Origin: Parietaria judaica
Lineage: Eukaryota; Streptophyta; Magnoliopsida; Rosales; Urticaceae
DNA length: 64,000 nucleotides
Direction: 5' to 3'
Assembly: GCA_954871525.1 (NCBI GenBank)
Contig: OX940864.1
Coordinates: 8,922,001-8,986,000 of the forward strand
Position numbers and translations under genes: made by a program. The notes beneath the pieces are model-generated. The model did not search any database. It was given only the letters and a program-made list of their open reading frames with translations, and was not told the origin of the DNA. Numbering within the stretch: the stretch's first letter is position 1; every line of letters starts with the position of its first letter. This document shows, piece after piece, positions 21,290 to 33,863 of the stretch.

Positions 21290-22677
21290 GGAAAAATTAC
21301 GATAAAAATACTCAACTTTTGGTCAATGTACCTCCCGTGTATCAAATCTTAAAAACTGGTGGCAAAAATACCCAACGTGCGTTGACCATGAAACCGTTAA
21401 TTTTTCCGTTAACATTCGCCATGTGGCCGTTAGCGGCAAAAATACCCAAACCTTTTTTTTTTGAAAAAAAATAATTTTAATTTTTTTCATTTATATTTTT
21501 TTTTCTTTACTTGATTAGTGATAATTACTTGAATTCCAAATACATGGAATAACACAAAAGTTAGTCAAAACATCAATTGATTTCTTAATGTGCTTGTATA
21601 AGCTACATTTGCTGATAAAAATCTTATTATTATGAGAAACTTTAAACATAGCATTACACAAAAGTCGATCATCATATCAATTATCAATTGTATATTAATT
21701 TGCTTGGAGAAGTTAATTTACTTACTAAACCTAATCATGAATAAAACAATTACATAGTTAATTTAAGGTTGACAACCAAACTTTAAACAAAAACCTAATC
21801 ATATTGTTTTTGTTACATTTGACTATCAAAATATATGGCATGACATCTCAAATAAATATTATATAATACTTATAATGTTAATTCGGTTAACCATTACCCT
21901 TTTTAAAAATATTAATTCGGTTCATACTTAGAATTTGAAGCAACGTGAAGACATTAACTAGGCTAAATAACGTCTCTAAAAGTATCCCCCCTTCAAAGTA
22001 TGTTCCGACAAAAAAAAGACATAAAAATATAAGTAATGGTCATAACTTGAGAATATATGCGCTAAGGGTTTCACATACATATATATATACATATTATATA
22101 ATATTTCTTTGAGATGTCATGCTATATATTTAGATAATCAAATGTAACAAAAACAATATGATTAGGTTTTTTTTTAAAGTTTGACTGTCAACCTTAAATT
22201 AACTATGTAATTATTTTATTCATGATTAGGTTTAGTCGGCAAATTAGTTTCCAAGAAAATTAATATACAATTGATAATTGATATCATGATCGACTTTTGT
22301 GTAATGCTATGTTTAAAGTTCCTCATAATAATAAGATTTTTATGAGCAAATGTAGCTTATACAAGCACATTAAGAAATCAATTGATGTTTTGACTAACTT
22401 TTGTGTTATTCCATGTATTTGAAATTCAAGTAATTATCACTAATCAAGTAAAGAAAAAAATATAAATTAAAAAATTAAAAATTATTTTTTTTCAAAAAAA
22501 AAAAGTTTAGGTATTTTTGCCGCTAACGGCCACATGGCAAATGGTAACGGAAAAATTAACGGTTTCATGCCAAAGTCACGGTCAACACACGTTGGGTATT
22601 TTTGCCGCCAGTTTTAAAAGTTTGGTACACGGGAGGCACATTGACCAAATGTTGGGTATTTTTGCCGTAAATTTCCC
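21290..22677. mobile_element. long-armed Mutator-like foldback element with 9-bp TSD
   Basis: The left arm (21290 to about 21868) and right arm (about 22095-22677) are close reverse complements over roughly 580 bp. Between them is a loop of only about 230 bp. Flanks are TATTAATTA at 21281-21289 and TATTAATTA at 22678-22686, an exact 9-bp duplication as made by Mutator-like transposases. Ends read GGAAAAATTACG and CGTAAATTTCCC. Subterminal phrases such as GGCAAAAATACCCAA are shared with the element at 28374. No coding capacity. Confidence 0.93.
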
Positions 22678-22796
22678 TATTAATTATATTTAATTTTAAA
22701 ACATGTGACATTAGTGACCAAGTTTACATGTTAAGGGCATGCATTTGCGTTATATTAGGATTGAACCTAAGACCTCTTTGTGAAGCACGTAGTAAA

Positions 22797-22960
22797 CAGG
22801 GCCAACCCTAAGTTTGTCAGGGCCCTAGGCGAAGACTGATTTTGGGGCCCCCAATTTTTAAAAGGTGAACACAATACAATTTTTTTCTTCCACTTGGGGC
22901 CCCAATTTACTAATCTATTGTAGGCGGGGGCCTACATGTATACCCTCGGGACCGGCCCTG
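22797..22960. mobile_element. short hAT MITE (164 bp) with 8-bp TSD
   Basis: Ends are CAGGGCCAACCCT and GGACCGGCCCTG, an imperfect TIR of the CAGGGCCGG hAT type. It is flanked by GTAGTAAA on both sides (22789-22796 and 22961-22968). The interior has GGGGCCCC-rich blocks. Non-autonomous. Confidence 0.92.
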
Positions 22961-23219
22961 GTAGTAAAGTTACTAGTACGCCAAATAGACTTGATTAACT
23001 CGGTTACGTAGTTTCGTAGTGCGATATATTTTGGTAAATATATGTATATTGTCAGGTTAATTAGAACTTAGCTATCTTCTTTACGTACTAGTTCTCCTTT
23101 TCTTCTATAAATTATATTTTTTTGTTAAAAAAATACTTTATTCATAAAAAAAAAATGAAAAAAATTATTTTCAGATGAAATTTATGGGTCGTTTTCTCTT
23201 ACCTTCATGTTGTTAAGAG

Positions 23220-23872
23220 TAGGGGTGAAAATAAAACCCGAAAACCGGGTAAAAATCCGAATCCGAATCCGTATCCGGATTTAAAACCCGAATCCGGATT
23301 CCGGATTCGGGTACCTGAACCCGGACCGGGTTCGGGTACCGGGTATTAAATTCGTAGAAACCGGGTACCCGGTACCCGGTTTAATACCCGAATTTTTTAA
23401 ATTATTTTATTTTCCTTTAATTTTATTTAATTTTTTTATCTCATGTGTTATTTGACTTGTAATACTTTATTTTATTATTGTCATATCATATGTTTACAAT
23501 TGATGTTGATGATGCTTGATGCGCGTAACGAAAAAATGATGGCGGAAACGAAAAAAAAAAACCGCGAGACAATGTTTTTTTTTTTTTTTATGCATTTTAA
23601 TTTTAAGACAATGGATATATGTTTTTATTTATGAGACAATGTTTATTTTGAGATAATATATTAAAAAAAAACAAACGGATCCGGGTATAAACCCGGATCC
23701 GGTTGAAAACCCGAATCCAATTTCAAAACCGGGTACCGGGTACCGGATCCGGGTATCTAATTTTTGATACCCGAATTTCGGGTACCGGGTATCAATTTTT
23801 AGATACCCGGTTTTCGGATCCGGGTACCGGGTACCTCAAAAAAACCGGGTACCCGATCCGGTTTCACCCCTA
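23220..23872. mobile_element. Ac-like hAT element with GGTACC palindrome arrays, 8-bp TSD
   Basis: Termini TAGGGGTGAAA and TTTCACCCCTA are perfect inverted repeats resembling the Ac/Ds end. Flanks GTTAAGAG (23212-23219 and 23873-23880) match exactly. Both subterminal regions (23235-23390 and 23680-23860) are packed with CCGGGTACCGGGT-type and GGATCCGG-type palindromes. The roughly 290-bp centre is AT-rich and non-coding. It is a non-autonomous 653-bp element. Confidence 0.93.
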
Positions 23873-23880
23873 GTTAAGAG

Positions 23881-24625
23881 TATAATGTGATATTACGAAA
23901 GTGACATTCAAATGGAAAAGTATTATGTTATGTCTTTTGAGAGGGACTTGTTTATTTATAGTTAGAAGTTCACAATGACGATTGCTAAACATTCTTTTGT
24001 TTTGTCTAGAAGTCGTGATATAATATTTGAAGTTCACGAAGTTTCATAGCTCAAATATTTTCTTGTCCATTACACAACAGTCGAATTTTAGCTAATTCGG
24101 ACTCTTATATTTTGAATTTTACCATAAAGTTCTGGATCAAGAAATTCACGAAATTATATATCTAAAATCTTAAATCTAATCCATTGGATTTCGATACTTA
24201 AAAATAAAAATTTGGAATAAATAGACTATGGAGAATAAATATATGATCGAGAAAATCAAAATATAGATTCATCCGCTTATTATATTGCAAATCGATCGAT
24301 CAAACATCGATACAAACCAAACATTGTTATTCCTTCTTTTTATTTTTCTATATTTAATTTTTGGTTTGATCTGAGAAACCAAACCAATACATATGGAATA
24401 TGCTTCGAAGTATAATAATAGTATTATTAGTTGCATTGCATGACCTAAGGAAGGTCTTCATTAGTGATATCACTTCTATTTATTTTATTTAGTCTTATTT
24501 TATATTTCTATAAAATGTGTATTAGGTGCATTGGTGCAACCATTGATCAAATTTGGCAAAGGCAGATTACTTTTTGCATATCATATAATAAAATTCTCTT
24601 ACTAATAATTGTCACACAATTTATT

Positions 24626-24667
<42 letters not shown>

Positions 24668-25508
24668 TTTACAGATTGTTGATAATGTCTTCACCCGTAA
24701 ACCGATATGATATTGGCCACTTTCGGCTTAGTCCGTTCGAATTTTGTTTTAAGTTTGCTATAAAAGATGTTATATCACTGAAGAAGAGACATTTGTAGCA
24801 AATTGTGGAATGTGCTTGTTATGATATTTTCATTATGTCGAGCTAAAGTTTATTATGCTAAAATAACGCGTAATTAATAAAATTTGGAGTTTAATTTTAT
24901 AGAAAAACATGTGTTCTTCGTGTAATAATCTCTAATTGGGGTAGGGACGGATTTGGACTTTAATATTATTTTGTAGTCTTTGAGTATGATTACCATTAAT
25001 TTTTTTGAATATATACCGGTACATTTATAAAAATTGTGTACTTATACTACAAATACCCAACAATACATAATCGCCACAATTATATAATAATAATAAAAAT
25101 AATAAACAACGTTCTTTGAATGTTATTAATGCACCGTCATGCAAGGAATGCAACCTAACTCTATGGAGGTGATATTTTATATTCTTTTTCATAATTAGTT
25201 ATTTATGTGACAGCAACATATTCAGGTAATAAATTGTCATTCCTTTATAAATTGTTACCCAAAATCCGAATTTACAAAATGTAAATATATATATATATAT
25301 ATATAAAGATACTATATACTATATAGTATATAGAACTATAACTTGGAAAATAATCTTACTTATATTAATTATCAAGCAATAAAGTGGGGGAACAAAAAGA
25401 GAGAGAGAGAAGTTGAGCAAGAAATCAACTAAATTTTCATGAATCTTTCTTAGTATAAGAAAAAAATATATATACATTTCAATTAATTCATAATAAAAAA
25501 TTTACTAG

Positions 25509-25553
<45 letters not shown>

Positions 25554-25729
25554 CTAGCATTGAAAAATTGAATTGGTTTGCTTGTTGATTCGTTACTACT
25601 AAAGTTTAGGTTTAAGTAGGTAGGTGGAAATTAAGGGAAAAAGTCAAATAATTATGTGGTAGACCATTATGGCACATTGTATGAACACACGTAAACCCCA
25701 TATTCATTAGTTCATGGCATGATTTAATT
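23881..25729. other. AT-rich intergenic DNA with microsatellites
   Basis: Holds an (ATT)n run at about 24632-24668, (AT)n runs at 25285-25303 and 25509-25551 and a GA run at 25400. No gene or RNA gene recognised. Confidence 0.6.
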
Positions 25730-25749
25730 AGCTTGTTTTGGATAGGAAA

Positions 25750-26035
25750 AAAAAAAAATTCTCCATTAACACGAATAAACAAACGTTAACGTGAATGTAA
25801 GTGAATTAAATAAGAATTATTTTCGAAATACATAAGTAAACCGTATTAACACAAATTAACAAACATAAATAAATCAGATTAATACAAATTAACAAACATT
25901 AACGTGAATGTACAATAGATTAAACAAGAATTATTTTTGAAATAAAAAAAAAACATAAATAACCGTATTAACACGAATCAACAAACATTTATACAAATTA
26001 ACAAACATAAATAAACCAAATTAACACAAATCTAT
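25750..26035 (+). repeat. degenerate tandem repeat built on ATTAACACAAATTAACAAAC
   Basis: At least five related units occur, with alternating ACACGAAT/ACACAAAT and AAACATAAATAA segments. A longer block (TTAACGTGAATGTA...AAGAATTATTTT) is present twice, at about 25788 and 25901. Non-coding, origin unknown. Confidence 0.75.
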
Positions 26036-26116
26036 GACGTCGTTTTTCTCGTTCTGAAATTCGCGCTTCGCAAAGTTCTCAGATCATTCCACGTCGTTCT
26101 CACATTGCTTTGTCCA

Positions 26117-26472
26117 TTACTTCACTTTCTCGCCATCCAAACAACCTTCTTCACTGTTATGACGCGGTGGAGCGCGATCATGATCTCGCCGACGGCGTCT
26201 TACTTCTGCACGTGGAGCACCGAAATCTAGTTCATCCACCGGCGGTGAATCTCGTGGAACGCCGCCGCGTACGCTCCGGCGCCGCCATAAACCTCGGTCA
26301 GCTGGCTGCAGAGCAAGACGGTGATGGCGTTTGTGGCTGCGAACTTCGTTTGAAAACACGCCAGCACCTCCTTCGCGAACGACTCTGGCATCACCGTCGA
26401 CTTCGCCACCGTATCCCCGTCGCGATTTGCATCAATCTGAGAGAGAGAGAGAGAATGAATTCGATAGCACAA
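26117..26472 (-). other. orphan GC-rich coding-like fragment
   Basis: A GC-rich island of about 350 bp in AT-rich DNA. On the minus strand an 81-aa frame follows a CTCTCTCTCAG acceptor-like site and reads IDANRDGDTV, SFAKEVLACFQTKFAATNA, TEVYGGAGAYAAAFHEIH before its stop. The start faintly recalls an EF-hand loop but the rest does not. I do not recognise the protein. It may be a gene fragment or chance. The plus strand also has a 123-aa frame that I take to be its shadow. Confidence 0.3.
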
Positions 26473-26489
26473 CTGCGTTGATTTTTTAA

Positions 26490-27195
26490 ACTCTCTTCCT
26501 TTGAATATTCATTGTACAGGTGGTTTTAACAGATTTTAAGATAAAATTACCTATAATCATGAAACTTAGCAAATAATACACTGAATATTCATTATATGTG
26601 GAACTATTATACGCTGGATTCATTATCAATTAATATTTACAGATTTTAAACAATTAATCCCTAAATAATACGATTGAGGGGCAATATAGGTAATCGGAAA
26701 TCAGTTTTTAACGCCACATCATATTGATTGGTTATTTTAGAAATTATAACCATACGTTTGATAAAATGCATTCCAAACGTAATAACGTGGCTATTAGCTA
26801 TAATTTCTCTAATATGTTGAGGACGAAGAAGTCTTTGCTGCTGGTTACCGAAGCCCGACTCCGGATGAGACGACTTATTAGGGTTTTTTCCGCGAGCTAT
26901 GTGGATAGCAAATAGCTAGACATACATGACATAATCGCCTATATTTATTCAAGGATATGATTCAATAAACCGTATGTTAGTGTTAGTATCAATATTAATA
27001 TATAAAAACTCTCATATATATTCGTAGACTAAAAGTAAACGTTAGAAAAATACTAATAAGAGAGACACGTATGTATACATGCACTACTTAAAGAAACGAG
27101 GCTTATAATATAAATAGATAAATAAAAGTTTTACGTACAATATTAAAAGAGAACAAAACTGCTAATGAGGATATGTAGAATCATTAATAAAACAC
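26490..27195. other. AT-rich intergenic DNA
   Basis: No supported feature. A 63-aa frame at 26724 looks like chance. Confidence 0.55.
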
Positions 27196-27199
27196 ACAC

Positions 27200-27600
27200 A
27201 CACAACACACTCATTTTTGGCATATGAGTGAGTTATGCCAAAAATACGAAAGATGTGATGTGAAATAATCTTTCATATTTTTTGCATAACACACTTATTT
27301 TTTGTCCAAAATTTATAAATAGACACCCGTTGGAAAGATAAAAACTTTATCTACAACTTTTTAGTTTTACGTTTCATCATAAAAAGTCATTAAGTATATT
27401 AAAATTTGCTCGAAAAAAATATTTTGCATTAAACTAATGTCCAGTTTTACGTTGTATTTGAAATTTCGTATTTTTCTAAAACTGATTTTACAAAAATTAA
27501 AACACCAAAGTTGTAGATCTATCTCTTATCTTTCCAACCATAGGTCGTGCATAAAATTTGGATAAAAAATGAGTGAGTTATGTCAAAAATACGAAAAGTG
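27200..27600. repeat. imperfect foldback repeat
   Basis: About 27280-27365 and 27505-27585 are imperfect inverted copies sharing CATAACNCACTNATTTTTT, GTTGGAAAGATAA and ATCTACAACTTT. A third related phrase, GAGTGAGTTATGCCAAAAATACG, opens the segment at 27225. It is probably an old MITE; no target duplication was found. Confidence 0.6.
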
Positions 27601-27639
27601 TATATATAGAGGAGGATAACTCTCTAACGGTCAAGTGAC

Positions 27640-27760
27640 AGAAAACACGAAAATATCTAACGGATCAAACATTGGGTACATTAGCCGCCGAAAATAAACA
27701 TTTGGTACATAATCTGCAGAAGATCAAACATTGGGTACATTAGCCGCAGTTTACCCTTAA
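27640..27760. repeat. fragment of a Mutator-like terminus
   Basis: Three copies of AACATTTGG/AACATTGGGTACAT, each followed by TTAGCCGC or a related string, then GCAGTTTACCC. This resembles one end of the same superfamily as the elements at 21290 and 28374. The opposite end is missing. Confidence 0.4.
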
Positions 27761-28364
27761 TAAAATATTACACAAATAGTGCTTGGTGCAATTTTTGGTA
27801 TTGTGGTTGGAGAGTAAGAAGAATTTGGTGTTAAAATTACACCAAAATAGTGCAATTTCAACACTAACATGATGCATAGGTTGAGGATGCCCTTATAATT
27901 AAGTATAGAAGAGTTCAAAACATGTTTCGGGAATTTTATATGTTTTGATGCTCTATGAAATATTAAATTAAAAGTTACTTAATTGAAGCTCAATCTCTCT
28001 TTAATAAGGAACAAAAGAAAAATATAGGCGATAATCAAATTAGAATTTTGTTGAATATAAATGATTCAAGTCATCATCATCAATCTCATTGTTTCTCTTT
28101 AGTGATACGGCCTACTATTATACCACTTTCTAGCGAGTATACAAGTTGAATCTCTTTTCTTTTTCTTTTTTCTAATGAATCAAAGAAAAGAAATATAGGT
28201 AGAAATATTGATCTATCCTCCAAATCTTTGGTGCCATAATCAAATTATTCTTTTTTATATGAAGGCAACACATAATTGGGCAAAAAGGATGATGTCAATT
28301 TGGCATGAGAATAAATACATTTTGGCCCAACCACCAAAGCAATTAGAAACAAAGCATAAATACA
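27761..28364. other. AT-rich intergenic DNA with a possible MITE end
   Basis: The sequence around 27870-27895 (GGTTGAGGATGCCCTTA) looks like the end of a Tourist/PIF-type MITE, but I cannot find the second end. Nothing else supported. Confidence 0.4.
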
Positions 28365-28373
28365 ATAAATAAA

Positions 28374-28842
28374 GGGTTAATGACGGCAAAAATACCTAAA
28401 GTTTGGTCAAAGAACCCCTCATGTACCCAAAGTTTAAAAGTGGTGGTAAAAATACCCAAAGTCGCATTTGGGGAGTTGACCACTCCATTCTCGTAACGGC
28501 GTTAACTTACCTGTTAACTCTGGTCACGCGGACAAACATGGGTTGCTAACATAACAATTTTTGCCAGGTGGACGAGCTCACATCAGCCTCATTCACGACA
28601 AAACAACGAAGTAAACCCCTAATTAATACTATTTAATACAACTAATTGAACCCCTAATGATTACACTTAACGAAACAGATTTGTCCACATGGCCAGAGTT
28701 AGCGGGTAAGTTAATGGCGTTACGAGAATGGAGTGGTCAACTCCCCAAATGCGACTTTGGGTATTTTTGCCACCACTTATAAACTTTGGGTACAAGAGGG
28801 GTTCTTTGACCAAACTTTGGGTATTTTTGCCGGCATTAACCC
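28374..28842. mobile_element. Mutator-like MITE with 9-bp TSD
   Basis: Arms 28374-28535 and 28680-28842 are near-perfect inverted repeats of about 163 bp. The flanks ATAAATAAA (28365-28373 and 28843-28851) match exactly. Ends are GGGTTAATG and CATTAACCC. Subterminal phrases GGCAAAAATACC and AAAGTTTGGTCAA tie it to the larger element at 21290. Non-coding. Confidence 0.93.
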
Positions 28843-28851
28843 ATAAATAAA

Positions 28852-29914
28852 AACAAAGTAACAAGAGATGGTCCAAAAGGAGAAGATGTTATGCTCTTTT
28901 GGTGTAGGGGTGAAGGGGACTATTAGGAAACAAGAGAGTGAAAGGTTCAAGATCAAGTAGGGTCTTTTAAGCTTTCCCACAAACAGAAATTATGCATTTA
29001 ATTTTGGTTCAATTCAATAAAACTTGAGCCTTTCATTCAGTGGTCCAAACTATCAAAACTCTTAATCAATCCAAAATCCTATAGTATTTTTTTTCTTTTT
29101 AATTTCTGAGGGATATTATAATCCAAGAAGAAGCAAGAGTGACGGAAAAAAAATATTTTTTTAATCACTAATAAATATCTGTTGTATAAGATCTGAAAAG
29201 ATGATTATCAATGCTTTAATAGGGGTGAGCGCGATATTTACTCTAAAAGATATAAATGATTGAATATTGCATTTTGATATTTGTAAGAAAACTAAAGATC
29301 TTATTTGTTTTTCACTATTTTTTTATTTTTTATTTTTCTAGGAAACCGAATACCATATATCAGAGAGAAGAAACCACATTTACAGAATATTCAGAAATTT
29401 GAAAGTATATGATCATATATTACAAGATGTACGTCATCTATACAACATAGTATAATGAGGGAAAGTGGCAACTTTGGAAGTGATTAATGACCAATGATAA
29501 CAAGGTTTTGTCTTGACTGCATAGTGGGAAATTGACACGATAGAAAAGATGGTTGAGATACCAAAGGCAAATAAAATATTTTCATCTCTTTTAATAGTGA
29601 TTGGTGGTTGAGTAGAGATACCAAAGCAAAATAAAAATATTTGAACGAATTTTAATAGTGGTCTAAATAAGAGAGATACATCACATGGCATTGAGTTCAA
29701 TGGGGTGGTCCTTTTTTGCATAGGGATTTTTCCCTTTTTTGGTGGCCTCTATTTGCCTTTGTTACATATCACATCTTATACTTCAATTTTTGACATATTG
29801 TGTTTTTTCAAAGAGACATATTGTTGAACATCAACATCACCATTCCATCACTATTGTTGTATTAAATTTGTATATCGACATGTATTTCTTTAACTTCGCA
29901 AGAGGTCTTTATTA
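28852..29914. other. AT-rich intergenic DNA with a short tandem duplication
   Basis: At 29552-29665 a roughly 60-bp unit (TTGAG...AGATACCAAAG...AATAAAA...TTTTAATAGTG) is duplicated with changes. No gene recognised. Confidence 0.5.
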
Positions 29915-29927
29915 AAAGAAATGGCTC

Positions 29928-30418
29928 TTAATAGCCAAATTGAAACGTTTGATTAGCCAAATAGCTAACATTTTCTTTTTCTTTGCAAAATAGCCAAATT
30001 GATGAGATGACTATTTAATAACATATTTTATACCTATAATACCCTTTTAACATATTAACGTGTATTAACAAAGTTAATTTTTTAAAAAAATAAGAACATT
30101 TACTTGTGTTTACAGAAAATCTATATTAACGTGTATTAACTGAGTTAATTTGTTTAAAAATAAAAAATTGTGATTAAAATTTTAACAAAAATTTAATTTA
30201 TTTTTAAACAAATTATTTATTTTTAAACAAATTAACTCAGTTAATACACGTTAATATAGTTAATACACGTTAATACAAGGGTAATACGGTCTTTCGTGAT
30301 TTATTAATGTGGTTGATTGGCTATTTGACAATATTAATCAAAAGGTTGGCTATTTTGTTAAATAGTTTTGTGGCTATTTTGTTAAATAGTTTTTCTAGTT
30401 TGACTATATGGCCCTTAA
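29928..30418. repeat. decayed foldback element
   Basis: The left end (GGCTCTTAATAGCC...GATTAGCCAAATAGC) and right end (GCTATTTTGTTAAATAG...TATGGCCCTTAA) are diverged inverted repeats. Inside, AATTAACTCAGTTAATACACG (30222-30242) is the reverse complement of a segment near 30130-30152. Flanks are only similar, not identical, so it is old. Confidence 0.6.
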
Positions 30419-31164
30419 ATAAATGAGGTTGAGTATTTACCATCACTCCATGTATGTCTAGGTATTGTTTTTAGGAAATTTAGCTTAAACGTATCTCTAT
30501 TTTTTAAAATATAACTATATATATATATATATATTTTTATATCACCACTTTAAGTGTTACTCTTTGTAAAGACAAACTCAGGATTACAAAAGTAAAACAT
30601 TTTTCTAATCCGGTATCAGCTGGTTTAACCGTATTTTAATTTAGGTGCAATTTTTTTAAAATTCGATCCAATCCAGATGCGATTTAAACCGTCGTTTCGG
30701 AGTTTTGTTACCATGAGATCATCAACCATCTCCATCTACGCCAATAATTGCATAATAGCCCATTTACTTGTTTCATTTTGCAGTTACACCCCTGTAGTTC
30801 TTTTCATTTCATTTCTTTCACGGACCATGTTCTCACCTTCTTCCAAAATAACCACATACAAACAAAATTAACCAAAGTGAGATCAGAGGCAGATTAAATC
30901 ATTCACAATAGATTGAGAGACGGATCAAACAAACCAATCATCCACATTTCCCTCGCCGAGGATCTCGAAGAAACGGGTCGTGAATTGTGTTTCCGACCCC
31001 GACGGAGAGACAAACAGGCAAAAAGAAACGTTCTTCAAAACTGTGTTTAGATTTTACAAAGAGGCCATAGTGCCGAAACCAAAAAGAGATGCCTTTAAGA
31101 AAACATACTTGAAAGTTGCTGCAAGATAATCGAGAAGGCGAAACCGAAGGGCGTTTAGGACATT
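30419..31164. other. intergenic and probable 3' region of the RSRC2-like gene
   Basis: AT-rich up to about 30900, with a (TA)n run at 30515. 30900-31164 is more balanced and likely holds the 3' UTR of the gene on the minus strand. Confidence 0.45.
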
Positions 31165-33863
31165 TCATAGGCCAAGGCCTACAGTTCGTCCATCTCTCCT
31201 GCGCAGCCCCGCAGTGTACTGCTTCTCCAAGTCCAGCTGGAGCTCTTTCTGCTTTTCCGCTCCGATGACGTCGCTGCCACCTTTGTTTTGGTCCCCCTTC
31301 ACACCCTACAGTTTGCCATAGGCAACAACGGCAACCTCAGAGTCTAAAAATTGTGTCAGTGATAGGAGAAGCTACCGAAAGGGTAATTCAGTCATTTAAA
31401 AGTAAAGAGGCATTTTGAATTATGTTCTTAAAACATTTTTCCTGTTAAATTTGATAATTATATAACAAGGCTTCAAAGCACGGAGACTAACCATGAGCTT
31501 GTTGAACTTCTCTTGCCGCTCTCGATCGGAAAACATGCTGCTATCCCACCGGTGACTAGTCTGCGTTTATGCGGAAAAACACATCATTCATGATGACAGA
31601 AAATAATACTCTGCTACGTTCTTTTCAGTAATTAGTAGTCATCCCCCTGAATTTGTTAAATTGTCCAAGTTCCTCCCCTGATTTTCTTTTTGCAGCAGTT
31701 TTCACTCTTACCTTAAAATAGTGACAGTTTCCCCTAAAATCAATACGAAGTTATATAGAGCACATGCAAGTATAATTTTAACAATTTAGTCTCTAAACAC
31801 AAGTGCATTGACTGTCCCGGAGAATTTAAGAGAACCCAATGAGTTTTTCATGATTAAGGGGTAAATTGCTTTAACAGTTAGCTTTAAGTTCACGAGAAAA
31901 CTTAACAAAATCGATTTATTCTTTATCTTTTGGTTCTTGTTTCTCTAACTTAGAAATTAATTTTCGCTCGATGCTACAGAATGAACACACAGCTATAAAT
32001 TCAGAAGCTATTTCGAAATATTAAAATAAACACTGATTATTTTGCCTACTTCTTCTGCAGCTGCAGCCTTCTTGTTTCCCCACAAAAGCTTTTTCTTCTG
32101 CTCAGCCGTCATGAGTCCTGTCCCGACCCCTCCGACAAGGTTCTTGTTGACTGCATGACATGGAAAAAAAAAAGGATAGTGGTAAGATTATTCAAGGTAA
32201 TACAAGTTGAATGCTCTTAGTAATATATACATTTCCAAGATTCTATCCAGTTAAAATTTTGAGTTTACTTTTTTTTTTTCTCTCTCTTTTTTTGTTTTTG
32301 TTTTTTCCTTCTAGAGTTGCTGATCACTTGCAACCTAAGATAAGAGCCGGAGGTTTGATGGAACTGAAGATAGATATTAAACGGAATCTATTAATAGTAT
32401 CGTTTAAGACATTAAAACCCAGATTTGACGCCAAACCATTTTGAAATGGGGAAAGATAAAGGGACTTAACGTTTATACTTTACAGGACACGGATTACTCT
32501 TGTCGCTCATTGATTTAAACATGGAATTCCGTGACACGAGTTCAGCATCTTATCATCACATTTCATAATGAAGCTCCAACCGAATTTGAACTTTATGCAT
32601 ACCCAATTCAGCAGCTTTCATAGCAGCAGATTTTGCAGCGTTGAAGTCGCTGGCTGTCTCCGGAACGCTGACCTGACCTTGCCCTGTTGTCGTTTTACCA
32701 TCTTCAGATGCTTTTACATCAACTTCAGCAGCGCTCGTGAACTTCGAAACTTTATAAAGGGTTGATGAAACAAAAGATAAGGAAATATTAGCATATCTAC
32801 ATATGATAATAATTGTAGCGATTTATGATATTTTGATATAAATGTAAGTTTTCTCTCAATCACAATGACCTTTTGACGTCATAGAAAAATATAACAGAAT
32901 TACCTCTCTTCCTCCTCCCATCGTCTCTCTCCGTGTCGATCTTTTGTTTTCTAGAAGGCGATTCCAGGTTTCCACTCCCATATATTTCTCTGGGATTTTC
33001 AACATCGTCGTATTTCTTTTTTCCTTCCTTGATAAGGTTCCGACTTCCAATTGGTTGTACATCGCTCTTATAACGTTCTTTATCATGATTTTTACCTTCA
33101 TCTTGTTGCATCCGATCACCTCTATCGCCCCCTATGCTCCTTCGGCTATCCCTTTTATCGTCATTACCAGCGGATTCCCTTAAACGATGACCTCTTTCCT
33201 TGCCCTTCTGCGGTAAACCGTCATTTCTATCCCGAGAAAACTTGTCAAGGTCTCGAAAATGATCCCTCGACCTACTCTTGTCAGAGTAATGCCCATCTCT
33301 CGACTCCCAATTAGATCGATGACTTCTTTCATCGTCATTATGCTTGTTATTTCTGACGTGATCATCATGCCTAGAGTATCCATGGGAACTTCTGTTATAG
33401 TGTTTGTCGGAATGTTTATAATCACAACGACTCTTGTCAGAGTTCTTTTCTACTTCTCTCCCATGGTTACTCCTTGAGCGATTTTCATTTACTCTTTCAG
33501 AGTCGTGCGCAGTTAACTGACTATCACTCCCGTCACGCTTGGGACTCCCTGCAGTCACAAAAAAGCTATATAACCACCAAAATGTACAATCAGTCAGAAA
33601 ATTAACGAAACATTGAAATTTGTTAACGATCGAATTATTTTCTAGTAGCAAAGAAATCGATTAGTTGTCTAGTCGATGTTCCACAGTAACTATGATGGCT
33701 TATGAAAGGACAATGACAAGGAAGCAAGAAAAAAACTAAGTAACTAACCATCTGGGGGAGATCCACTGATTGGGGAGCGGCGCCGGTACTTCCTGTTAAC
33801 TGCATCGCCTGAAGGCTTCCGAAATTCCATCGAGCTGTCCGCATATTGCAAGCTCGCATCCAT
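31165..33863 (-). CDS. RSRC2: RSRC2-like arginine/serine-rich coiled-coil protein
   Basis: Exons (minus): 33863-33749, 33548-32904, 32749-32603, 32150-32050, 31560-31492, 31305-31165, giving 405 aa with all phases consistent. Residues 39-250 are a low-complexity Arg/Asp/Ser/His-rich region (repeated SRD, DKSR, RHDD, KHND). It resembles the RS-like region of splicing-associated proteins and should be disordered and nuclear. The C-terminal 100 residues match the conserved tail of RSRC2: KKKLLWGNKK, HRWDSSMFSDRERQEKFNKLMG, then ELQLDLEKQYTAGLRRRDGRTVGLGL. In that family the tail holds a small-acidic-protein-like (SMAP) motif. A role in mRNA processing is inferred from the RS-like region, not shown here. 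Confidence 0.88.

Noticed and set aside
23235..23860. Repeated spaced palindromes considered as a CRISPR-like array
   Set aside because: No constant repeat/spacer spacing, a eukaryotic context, and the array is bounded by hAT TIRs and an 8-bp TSD.
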